Shown in pieces: positions 6,906-11,347 of a DNA stretch of 11,347 nt. The stretch covers positions 1-11,347 of the forward strand of contig CAJURH010000003.1 in assembly GCA_910588775.1 (NCBI GenBank), written 5' to 3'. The first letter of the stretch is position 1, and each line of letters begins with the position of its first letter. The position numbers and the translations under genes were made by a program. The notes below the pieces were generated by a model. The model worked only from the letters and a program-made list of their open reading frames with translations. It had not been told where the DNA came from and made no database searches. This DNA comes from an uncultured Lachnospiraceae bacterium. GTDB taxonomy: Bacteria > Bacillota > Clostridia > Lachnospirales > Lachnospiraceae.

Positions 6906-7505
6906 ATGGATGGAAAGATATCTGTAAGTGTGGTTCTCATATGCTTGAATGTTTTGGCGTTTTTAGGGGTGGAGATTACTGGAGGGAGCCAAGATCTTCA
7001 AAACATGCTTTCCTGGGGGGCTGGTTATGCGCCCCTGGTTGAGCAGGGGCATGAATATTATCGTTTATTTACTTGCATGTTTCTACATTTTGGTATGGAG
7101 CATTTGGTGAATAATATGTTGGCGTTATATTTTGTAGGCGGCCACCTAGAGAGGGCAGTTGGGAAAATAAATTTTTTACTCATATATTTAGCAGGCGGGG
7201 TTGGCGCCAGTTGTCTGTCTTATTACAGGGATATCCAGCAAGGGTCTGCGCATATTTCGGCAGGCGCATCGGGGGCTGTTTTTGCTGTGATAGGCGCCAT
7301 GATTTATGTGCTGCTCTTGAACCGCGGACGGTTGCAAGGTTTGACAGTGCGGCAAATGGTTTTTATGGCCGTATTGTCACTGTATTATGGATTTACCACC
7401 ACGGGGGTGGATAATACTGCCCATATAGGTGGGATTTTCTGTGGTTTTCTCCTGGCCGTTATCTTTTACCGCCGGAAGGTTATCCGCACGGAAAAGATAA
7501 AGTAA
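6906..7505 (+). CDS. Rhomboid-family intramembrane serine protease
   Basis: This 199-residue polytopic membrane protease has the six-TM rhomboid layout. The catalytic serine is Ser122 in GASG (120-123, AHISAGASGAVFAVIG). The catalytic His173 lies in DNTAHIGGIFCG in the last helix. The oxyanion-hole HxxxN motif is His66-Asn70 in FLHFGMEHLVNNM. Rhomboids cleave single-pass membrane proteins near helix-breaking residues; the substrate here is unknown. ATG 6906 has AGGTG at 6896-6900. The 88-bp gap after the FHA gene holds a weak promoter candidate (TTTACA 6838-6843, 17 bp, TTAAAT 6861-6866) but no terminator, so it may be cotranscribed with the pilus genes or independent. Its 3' end overlaps the convergent kinase gene by 26 bp. 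The family call is very secure because all catalytic residues are present. Confidence 0.93.
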   Translation: MDGKISVSVVLICLNVLAFLGVEITGGSQDLQNMLSWGAGYAPLVEQGHEYYRLFTCMFLHFGMEHLVNNMLALYFVGGHLERAVGKINFLLIYLAGGVGASCLSYYRDIQQGSAHISAGASGAVFAVIGAMIYVLLLNRGRLQGLTVRQMVFMAVLSLYYGFTTTGVDNTAHIGGIFCGFLLAVIFYRRKVIRTEKIK

Positions 7506-8163
7506 AAGTAGTTCCTTCATTGGGATAAGATAATACTTCTATGCTGCCGCCGTGGGACTGAACTACCTGGTTGACAATAGCCAGCCCCAGTCCGGTGCCC
7601 GTCTTTTTATGTGTTACAAAAGGATCGAAAAGAGTAGGTAGGTATTCTGGCTCAATGCCGCAGCCGTTATCTTCAATCTGGATACACAGGTTGTTCCTTT
7701 CTTTTTTCAAAATAATATGTATTGTTCCGTTTTCGCTTATTGATTCTCCGGCATTCCGTATTAGGTTGAGAAGAGCCTGCTGGAATTTAATTTTGTCCAG
7801 GGACAGCATCGTGTTGGAGTCGAAAAGGTAACTCTCATAGTTTAATTGGATGCCTAAGTATTTATAGGTAGGAGCAAGCTTTTCCGTCAGTTTTTTCAGA
7901 TAGGGAACTATAGGCACGGATTCTCTGTGAAGTTCTCCAGAATTATTATAAATGGATAGTTCATTTAATAAATTTTTGAGAAAATCCATCTGGTCCAGTA
8001 TATCTTCCCAGTATTCGTATTGTTCGACTTCTGGATGTGCTTTTTCCACAAGCTGCAGATAACTGTTAATAAGCGTTACGGGGTTTCTGATTTCGTGGGA
8101 GACTTTGGATAATGTAAATTGAAACTCTTGTTTTGTTTGTTCTGCGATTCTCATTTCTAACAT
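7480..8163 (-). CDS. Soluble sensor-less histidine kinase (HisKA + HATPase_c)
   Basis: This 227-residue kinase core has no transmembrane segment and no recognisable sensor domain. The H-box KVSHEIRNPVTLI has the phospho-accepting His23. The N-box is NLIRNAGES (Asn137), the G1 box DNGCGI (165-170), the F-box LFDPF (178-182) and the G2 box GTGLGLAIVNQVVQSHGG (from 189), so it should be an active ATP-dependent autokinase. No response regulator lies nearby, which makes it an orphan. The SHEIRNP H-box and small cytosolic form recall sporulation-type kinases that feed Spo0F or Spo0A; this is inference. The start at 8163 gives the complete HisKA helix, with a weak AGG seven bases upstream. The 3' end overlaps the rhomboid gene tail to tail (7480-7505). 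Upstream DNA carries Spo0A-box-like motifs. Confidence 0.88.
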   Translation of the reverse strand: MLEMRIAEQTKQEFQFTLSKVSHEIRNPVTLINSYLQLVEKAHPEVEQYEYWEDILDQMDFLKNLLNELSIYNNSGELHRESVPIVPYLKKLTEKLAPTYKYLGIQLNYESYLFDSNTMLSLDKIKFQQALLNLIRNAGESISENGTIHIILKKERNNLCIQIEDNGCGIEPEYLPTLFDPFVTHKKTGTGLGLAIVNQVVQSHGGSIEVLSYPNEGTTFTLSFPCG

Positions 8164-8194
8164 AATTCAACCTGTGCTTTCTAAAAATTTTTTG

Positions 8195-8343
8195 TTGACA
8201 ATTCAAATAATACTCTTTGTTTAATTGTAGATTTTATATTATCTGCTGTATTTATGGTAACATTTGTCAATAAAAATGGCAATCATATTTTCTCGACAGA
8301 TTTTTATTTAATTTTGCGAAATATATTGTCTGATTTTCGACAA
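8195..8343. promoter_or_regulatory. Cluster of Spo0A-box-like TTGTCRA motifs
   Basis: There are three exact TTGTCRA heptamers. They are at 8195-8201 (minus strand), 8264-8270 (plus) and 8337-8343 (minus; with 8336 it reads TTGTCGAA, the full 0A-box consensus). A one-mismatch copy (CTGTCGA, minus) is at 8294-8300. By simple base-frequency arithmetic about 0.04 exact matches would be expected on both strands of this stretch. The motif matches the known Spo0A box; binding itself is inferred. Confidence 0.45.
8238..8270 (-). promoter_or_regulatory. Possible Spo0A-activated-type promoter of the histidine kinase
   Basis: On the minus strand TTGACA (8270-8265) is followed after 21 bp by GATAAT (8243-8238), about 75 nt upstream of the kinase start. 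The spacing is too long for an ordinary sigma-A promoter. It resembles spoIIG-type promoters, in which a good -35 overlapped by an 0A box is separated from the -10 by about 22 bp. Here a TTGTCAA box (8264-8270) overlaps the -35 exactly. No normally spaced promoter was found for this gene. Confidence 0.35.
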
Positions 8344-8371
8344 TTCGCGCGGTTCAATGGGAAAATTGTTA

Positions 8372-8441
8372 AAAAATGTCATTAATAGTTGCGTTTGAAT
8401 TGTGATAGATGCTATAATTAAATTATCAAAAGTATATGTTC
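8372..8441 (+). repeat. Duplicated promoter region, copy 1 (upstream of sigma factor 1)
   Basis: This 70-bp stretch aligns without gaps to 9927-9996 with 54 of 70 positions identical by hand count. It contains the core promoter and about 20 bp on each side. Similarity stops at 8441, so the conserved unit covers the promoter and the presumed transcript start but not the leader. Conservation outside the hexamers (for example ATTAAT before the -35) suggests a shared regulator site or recent common origin. Confidence 0.75.
8389..8418 (+). promoter_or_regulatory. Predicted sigma-70-type promoter of sigma factor gene 1
   Basis: The -35 element is TTGCGT (8389-8394) and the -10 is a perfect TATAAT (8413-8418), with 18-bp spacing. 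The predicted transcript starts near 8425 and has a leader of about 87 nt. The same elements with identical spacing occur upstream of the HIT gene, which supports the call. Confidence 0.65.
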
Positions 8442-8511
8442 AGTGGCATGTTTCAGGTTGGGTAAGAAGTTCGCTTTTGGCAAGGGGCCTGATTGGAAAG
8501 GGGGATAAAAG

Positions 8512-9030
8512 ATGAAACGGGAAAGCTTCAATCGGATTTATGAAGAGTATCATAGACTGGTAATACATGTGGCTTTCGATATTTTGCGGGATTATGATTT
8601 GGCACAGGATGTTTGTCAGGAAGTGTTTTTCAAATTTTATGAGAAAATTGAGGGGCTGGATGAGGATAAGATCAAAGGGTGGATGTTAAGGAATGCTCAG
8701 AGAAAGACGATCGATTTCCTGAGAAAAGCTTACAGAAAACGGGAGATACCAGTAGTTGAGGAGAAAATTGAACAAGAATTGGTGTCTGAATACCTGGTGG
8801 AGACAGAAACCGAAAGTTGCCGAAAAGAATTCCGTAATTTTGTGCTTGAGGAATTGAAAGAGAGAAATCCGATGTGGTACGATCTGATGATGAGAGTTGT
8901 GATGGGAAGAGAGTCGGTTGAATTGGTAGCGGAGGAGTATGGCATAACCGTAATGAATCTGAGAGTTAGGATTAGCCGTGCCCGTCATTGGCTTTATAAG
9001 AATTATTATAGGTATTACCAAGAGTTATAA
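8512..9030 (+). CDS. ECF-like RNA polymerase sigma factor, copy 1
   Basis: This 172-residue sigma-70-family protein has only regions 2 and 4. Region 2 spans about 5-75: FNRIYEEYHRLVIHVAFDIL, then DYDLAQDVCQEVFFKF in region 2.2, and RNAQRKTIDFLRKAYRKRE in regions 2.3-2.4. Region 4 spans about 105-165, with a helix-turn-helix ending in TVMNLRVRISRARHWLYKNY. The linker (about 80-104) is acidic. ATG 8512 is preceded by GGAAAGGGGG (8495-8504). It is 78% identical (135/172) to the protein at 10448-10966. No zinc-binding anti-sigma gene follows it; the only candidate partner is the membrane protein at 9245. It should redirect RNA polymerase to a specific regulon, which cannot be named from the sequence. 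The family is secure; the signal is unknown. Confidence 0.87.
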   Translation: MKRESFNRIYEEYHRLVIHVAFDILRDYDLAQDVCQEVFFKFYEKIEGLDEDKIKGWMLRNAQRKTIDFLRKAYRKREIPVVEEKIEQELVSEYLVETETESCRKEFRNFVLEELKERNPMWYDLMMRVVMGRESVELVAEEYGITVMNLRVRISRARHWLYKNYYRYYQEL

Positions 9031-9080
9031 ATATGTTGTTATTTTTCTATAATATTGCATAGAGCCTGGGGAAAGTATAG

Positions 9081-9119
9081 GGGCGTGCACATCATGCGAG
9101 TGAATTTCAGAGCACGCCC
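9081..9119 (+). terminator. Stem-loop downstream of sigma factor gene 1, possible weak terminator
   Basis: GGGCGTGC (9081-9088) pairs perfectly with GCACGCCC (9112-9119) across a 23-nt loop. This is a conspicuously GC-rich element in AT-rich DNA. A T7 run is present at 9137-9143, but 17 nt beyond the stem, so it is not a textbook intrinsic terminator. It may instead be an RNA stability element or a protein-binding inverted repeat. Confidence 0.4.
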
Positions 9120-9168
9120 AGTCAAAATAGCACATCTTTTTTTCTAAATTTTATTTCCAAAGATTAAA

Positions 9169-9198
9169 TTGATAGAACGCAATGTATTATTTTATAAA
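9169..9198 (+). promoter_or_regulatory. Candidate promoter of the membrane protein gene
   Basis: TTGATA (9169-9174) and TATAAA (9193-9198) are separated by 18 bp. A perfect TATAAT also lies at 9206-9211 without a matched -35. The DNA is very AT-rich, so chance matches are likely and the call is tentative. Confidence 0.3.
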
Positions 9199-9244
9199 AA
9201 TATATTATAATTGGCATTCGGTATTAAGAGCGGGTGGGGATTGG

Positions 9245-9826
9245 ATGAGAAAACAGACGAAACGAAAGTGTGTAGGTTATTTTATTGCATCGACGGTGGG
9301 AATCTTCCTGGCGAGTATGACAAGTCATACCAACCGAATCTATTTAAAACATACGATTCAGTATTATGTAGGTAACGACGTGGTTGTTGAGTCAGGGAAC
9401 GGTGAGGCAACAGATGGGGTGGAGGAAGAAGAGGATTTGGTTCGGCAAAATATTCAACAAAGCCTGGGGATTCCTGTGCCTGTTTTTATGTACAGGCCAG
9501 ATGGCCAAAAGAGTGTTGAATATAGTATTGAACTGGGGAATGCAGCGGCAGCTATTGAATATTCATATGAGAATACAATTCTAAATCTATATATGTTAAA
9601 TGAAAATAGAGCGGATATTTCGGAGGAGGGCATTCATGGAGAGAAAATAAAAGAAACAAGCATTATGAAAGGCACAATTCGTGTTCATATACGAAAAGTA
9701 AAAGGGCCGGAGGATAAGAAGGCTACTATGTTGGCGTTTTGGAGATACGCAAAAGGGTATTATAAGCTGAGCGGAAAGGTTGACGAGGAAGAATTTTTAA
9801 AAATTGTAAAGGCAATTTATTATTAA
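9245..9826 (+). CDS. Single-TM membrane protein with DUF4367-like tail, lying between the two sigma-factor genes
   Basis: This 193-residue protein is counted from ATG 9245, which follows the G-rich GGGTGGGGA at 9232-9240. An in-frame ATG at 9182 lies within an AT-rich promoter-like stretch without a ribosome binding site, so I reject it. A very basic N-terminus (RKQTKRK) is followed by one hydrophobic helix (about 10-27), giving an N-in, C-out protein. The exported domain has a GIPVPVFMYRPDG segment, a run of beta-like strands, and an ending FWRYAKGYYKLSGKVDEEEFLKIVKAIYY. That ending resembles the C-terminus of DUF4367 proteins, many of which are encoded next to sigma or anti-sigma genes. No zinc-binding anti-sigma motif is present. 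It could be an unusual anti-sigma or co-sensor, or merely a regulon member. Function is not established. Confidence 0.6.
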   Translation: MRKQTKRKCVGYFIASTVGIFLASMTSHTNRIYLKHTIQYYVGNDVVVESGNGEATDGVEEEEDLVRQNIQQSLGIPVPVFMYRPDGQKSVEYSIELGNAAAAIEYSYENTILNLYMLNENRADISEEGIHGEKIKETSIMKGTIRVHIRKVKGPEDKKATMLAFWRYAKGYYKLSGKVDEEEFLKIVKAIYY

Positions 9827-9926
9827 AAGATTATGCTCTGGGAGGAAGCGCCGTATTCTATATGTAATGTAAATGAGACAGGAAAAGTTCTTAGATATTA
9901 TAATATAAATAGGGCAAGGATTGCCG

Positions 9927-9996
9927 AAAAATATTATTAATGGTTGCGTTCAAATTGTAAAAGGCGCTATAATTGACTCATCTAAAATAAGTGTTC
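9927..9996 (+). repeat. Duplicated promoter region, copy 2 (upstream of HIT gene and sigma factor 2)
   Basis: This is the partner of 8372-8441, offset by 1,555 bp, with 54/70 identity. The shared core runs from AAAAAT through ATTAAT, GTTGCGTT and GCTATAATT to TGTTC. Beyond 9996 it diverges into the HIT gene's ribosome binding site region. The sigma genes themselves are offset by 1,936 bp; the 381-bp difference roughly matches the HIT gene insert. Confidence 0.75.
9944..9973 (+). promoter_or_regulatory. Predicted sigma-70-type promoter of the HIT-sigma operon
   Basis: The -35 element is TTGCGT (9944-9949) and the -10 is TATAAT (9968-9973), with an 18-bp spacer identical in length to copy 1. 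The HIT start codon follows about 50 nt downstream of the -10. A separate 12-bp palindrome ATATTATAATAT lies just upstream at 9895-9906. Confidence 0.65.
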
Positions 9997-10022
9997 CCAA
10001 GGAAAAATGGAGGTGGTCGATT

Positions 10023-10421
10023 ATGGATTGTATTTTTTGTAAAATTGCAAATGGGGAGATTTCATCAGCTACATTATACGAGGATGAGGATTTTCGTGTG
10101 ATTTTAGATTTAAATCCGGCAAGCAAAGGACATGCCTTAATTCTGCCGAAAAATCATGCAGACAATTTATATGCGTTACCTGAAGAAGCGGCATCCAAGG
10201 TTTTGGTGTTAGCAAAAAACATGGCGTTGAAAATGAAAAAAACATTGAATTGCGATGGATTGAATCTGGTACAGAATAATGGGGAAATCGCTGGTCAGAC
10301 GGTTTTTCATTTTCATATGCATTTAATTCCCCGCTATGAAGGGGATAATGTAAAAGTGGGATGGAAACCTGGTAAACTGACGGATGAGGTGAAAGAAGAA
10401 CTACTGTCCATTTTGACATAA
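10023..10421 (+). CDS. HIT (histidine triad) family nucleotide-binding protein, Hint-like
   Basis: This is a 132-residue cytosolic protein. The histidine triad HFHMHLIPR puts the catalytic histidines at 96, 98 and 100. The N-terminal CxxC (Cys3, Cys6 in DCIFCKIANGEI) is the zinc-site signature of Hint/PKCI-type proteins, together with HADNLYALP and a nucleotide-binding NPASKGHALILPK stretch. Family members hydrolyse nucleotide phosphoramidates such as aminoacyl- or lysyl-AMP; the physiological role in bacteria is poorly defined. ATG 10023 is set by GGAGGTGG (10009-10016) six bases upstream. An in-frame TTG extension to 9921 would run through the promoter and is rejected. The gene is 26 bp upstream of sigma factor 2 with no terminator between, so they are probably cotranscribed from the duplicated promoter. 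Confidence 0.92.
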   Translation: MDCIFCKIANGEISSATLYEDEDFRVILDLNPASKGHALILPKNHADNLYALPEEAASKVLVLAKNMALKMKKTLNCDGLNLVQNNGEIAGQTVFHFHMHLIPRYEGDNVKVGWKPGKLTDEVKEELLSILT

Positions 10422-10447
10422 AAGATTAAATGGAGAGGAAGAAGAGC

Positions 10448-10966
10448 ATGAAGAGGGAAAATTTCAATCGGATGTATGAACAGTATTATAGGTTGGTGAT
10501 ACATGTAGCCTATGATATGCTGCGAGATTATGATTTGGCGCAGGATGTTTGCCAAGAAGTGTTCGTCAAGTTCAACGAGAAGATTGAAGGCTTGGATGAG
10601 GACAAGCTCAAAGGATGGATGTTAAGAAATGCCCAGAGAAAGACCATTGATTTTCTGAGAAAAGCTTACCGAAGACGGGAGATATCTGTGGGTGATGAGA
10701 AAATGGAGCATGAATTAGTGGTTGAATATCTGACGGAAGTGGAAGATGAGAGCAGCCGAAGGCAATTTCGTAATTTCGTGCTTGAGGAGTTGAAGGAAAA
10801 GAATCCAATGTGGTACGATTTGATGGTGCGAGTAGTTGTCTGTGATGAGCCAGCCAAGGCGGTAGCAGAGGATTATGGTGTGACCGTGATGAACCTGAGG
10901 GTGAAAATCAGTCGTGCCCGCCGTTGGCTGTATGATAACTATTACAAGTATTACCAGGAATTATGA
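10448..10966 (+). CDS. ECF-like RNA polymerase sigma factor, copy 2
   Basis: This 172-residue paralogue of the sigma factor at 8512-9030 has exactly the same length and no gaps. Start ATG 10448 aligns with the start of copy 1 (MKREN versus MKRES) and has GGAGAGG at 10432-10438. The in-frame ATG at 10430 overlaps that site and is rejected. Region 2 is nearly unchanged (DYDLAQDVCQEVF, RNAQRKTIDFLRKAYR). Changes cluster in the linker (80-105) and in the first part of the region 4 helix-turn-helix (131-138, VCDEPAKA versus MGRESVEL). The segment TVMNLRV(K/R)ISRAR is conserved apart from one Lys/Arg change, implying a similar -35 target. It is the second gene of a HIT-sigma operon. The 3' end overlaps the convergent murG by 6 bp. 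The family is secure; the regulon is unknown. Confidence 0.87.
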   Translation: MKRENFNRMYEQYYRLVIHVAYDMLRDYDLAQDVCQEVFVKFNEKIEGLDEDKLKGWMLRNAQRKTIDFLRKAYRRREISVGDEKMEHELVVEYLTEVEDESSRRQFRNFVLEELKEKNPMWYDLMVRVVVCDEPAKAVAEDYGVTVMNLRVKISRARRWLYDNYYKYYQEL

Positions 10967-11347
10967 GGATGTCAGTTCTTCGAATAAATTGGTGATGCGT
11001 GTGATGGAGTCTATGGTATTGTTTTTCTTCATGGCGTCTGCATAGGATTCCCGGTGTTTATATAATTCGCGTATGGCAGACAGAAGGGTTTCTTCTGTGA
11101 TATTTTCTTCTTCTAACACCATACTGAATCCTTGACGTTCAAAGGAGCGGGCGTTTAAGATTTGGTCGCCCCGGCTGGCTTTGGCTGGTAGGGGGATTAG
11201 CAGATTTGGTTTTTGCAGAGCCAGGATCTCGCAGATTGCGTTTGCGCCTGCTCTGGATATAACCAAATCGGCCAGGGCAAAGAGGTCGGCCAATTCTTTT
11301 TTGATGTATTCAAATTGAACATATCCTTTGGTTTGGTTTAGGGATGG
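10961..11347 (-). CDS. murG: MurG, C-terminal part (5' end outside window)
   Basis: This is the C-terminal part of UDP-GlcNAc:undecaprenyl-pyrophosphoryl-MurNAc-pentapeptide GlcNAc-transferase, the peripheral membrane enzyme that makes lipid II for peptidoglycan. The frame remains open to the window edge (the residues before the internal ATG at 11293 read NQTKGYVQFEYIKKEL), so the gene continues beyond the window. The UDP-GlcNAc-binding signature of the GT28 C-domain is clear: ADLVISRAGANAICEILAL, followed by KPNLLIPLPAKASRGDQILNA. The last 60 residues match the usual MurG tail (FERQGFSMVLEEENITEETL). It is convergent with sigma factor 2, and the stop codons overlap within 10961-10966. This is a housekeeping gene, marking the likely edge of the accessory pilus and sigma block. 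Confidence 0.93.
   Translation of the reverse strand, partial: PSLNQTKGYVQFEYIKKELADLFALADLVISRAGANAICEILALQKPNLLIPLPAKASRGDQILNARSFERQGFSMVLEEENITEETLLSAIRELYKHRESYADAMKKNNTIDSITRITNLFEELTSS

Larger units (their letters stand above)
8164..8511. other. Divergent intergenic region between histidine kinase and sigma-factor genes
   Basis: This 348-bp AT-rich gap separates divergent genes. It contains no ORF with coding character. It holds a cluster of TTGTCRA motifs (8195-8343), a possible kinase promoter on the minus strand, and the sigma-gene promoter on the plus strand (8389-8418). From 8419 to 8511 is the sigma gene's 5' leader of about 90 nt, ending in the purine-rich GGAAAGGGGG (8495-8504) ribosome binding site. 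I see no convincing attenuator or riboswitch in this leader. Confidence 0.7.

Noticed and set aside
8195..8225. Plus-strand TTGACA at 8195 as a promoter -35 toward sigma gene 1
   Set aside because: No acceptable -10 at 16-18 bp; the best (TTTAAT) is 19 bp away and poor. The well-formed and duplicated promoter at 8389-8418 explains transcription better.
8419..8511. Remnant of a HIT gene between promoter 1 and sigma gene 1, expected if both copies once had HIT
   Set aside because: Only about 93 bp are present and no CxxC, NPASKGH or histidine-triad-like coding fragment could be read in any plus-strand frame.
9182..9244. Upstream in-frame ATG extending the 9245 membrane protein by 21 residues
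   Set aside because: No ribosome binding site precedes it, the extension is encoded by AT-rich promoter-like DNA, and it would place Tyr/Ile-rich residues before the basic N-terminus expected of an N-in membrane anchor.
9921..10022. In-frame TTG extension of the HIT protein
   Set aside because: It would translate through the duplicated promoter, and the canonical HIT N-terminus with CxxC begins at ATG 10023 with a strong ribosome binding site.
10961..11347. murG as a truncated pseudogene (only the C-terminal part is visible)
   Set aside because: The reading frame stays open and MurG-like up to the window edge, so the truncation is caused by the window.
1..11347. CRISPR arrays, tRNA or rRNA genes, insertion sequences, phage genes
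   Set aside because: No spaced direct repeats, cloverleaf-like segments, transposase or integrase motifs were seen on either strand.

Overview
The window looks like a chromosomal segment of a Gram-positive member of the Clostridia, most likely Lachnospiraceae. The reasons are a secretin-free Tad pilus locus containing DUF5702 and DUF6382-FHA proteins, strong AGGAGG-type ribosome binding sites, fairly AT-rich intergenic DNA and tight gene packing. Genus and species cannot be told from the sequence alone.

Region 1 (1-6817, + strand) is most of a Tad/Flp (type IVc-like) pilus operon. It runs: the 3' end of the CpaF/TadA ATPase, TadB and TadC platform proteins, a 55-residue Flp-like pilin, a DUF5702 protein, a TadE-like minor pilin with a tandem Cys/His domain, an A24 prepilin peptidase, a second TadE-like protein, and a two-TM DUF6382-FHA protein. 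Genes overlap by 3-4 bp or are separated by 4-54 bp, and no terminator is visible inside. The presumed assembly order is: the peptidase trims the pilins, the ATPase drives TadB/TadC, and Flp is polymerised with the TadE-like proteins and DUF5702 as minor or adaptor components. The FHA protein may be a phospho-dependent regulator.

Region 2 (6906-8163) holds a rhomboid intramembrane protease (+) and a small soluble histidine kinase (-) whose 3' ends overlap by 26 bp. The 348-bp gap upstream of the kinase carries three exact TTGTCRA (Spo0A-box-like) motifs. One overlaps a TTGACA hexamer 21 bp from a GATAAT on the kinase strand, an architecture like Spo0A-activated promoters of the spoIIG type.

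Region 3 (8372-10966, + strand) is a duplicated sigma-factor module. Two ECF-like sigma factors of 172 residues (about 78% identical by hand count) lie near two copies of a roughly 70-bp promoter region (54/70 identical). In copy 1 the promoter directly precedes the sigma gene. In copy 2 a HIT-family gene sits between promoter and sigma gene. Between the copies is a 193-residue single-TM protein with a DUF4367-like tail, the only candidate anti-sigma or target protein.

Region 4 (10961-11347, - strand) is the 3' end of murG, running off the window edge and overlapping the second sigma gene tail to tail by 6 bp. I saw no rRNA, tRNA, CRISPR array, insertion sequence or phage gene.
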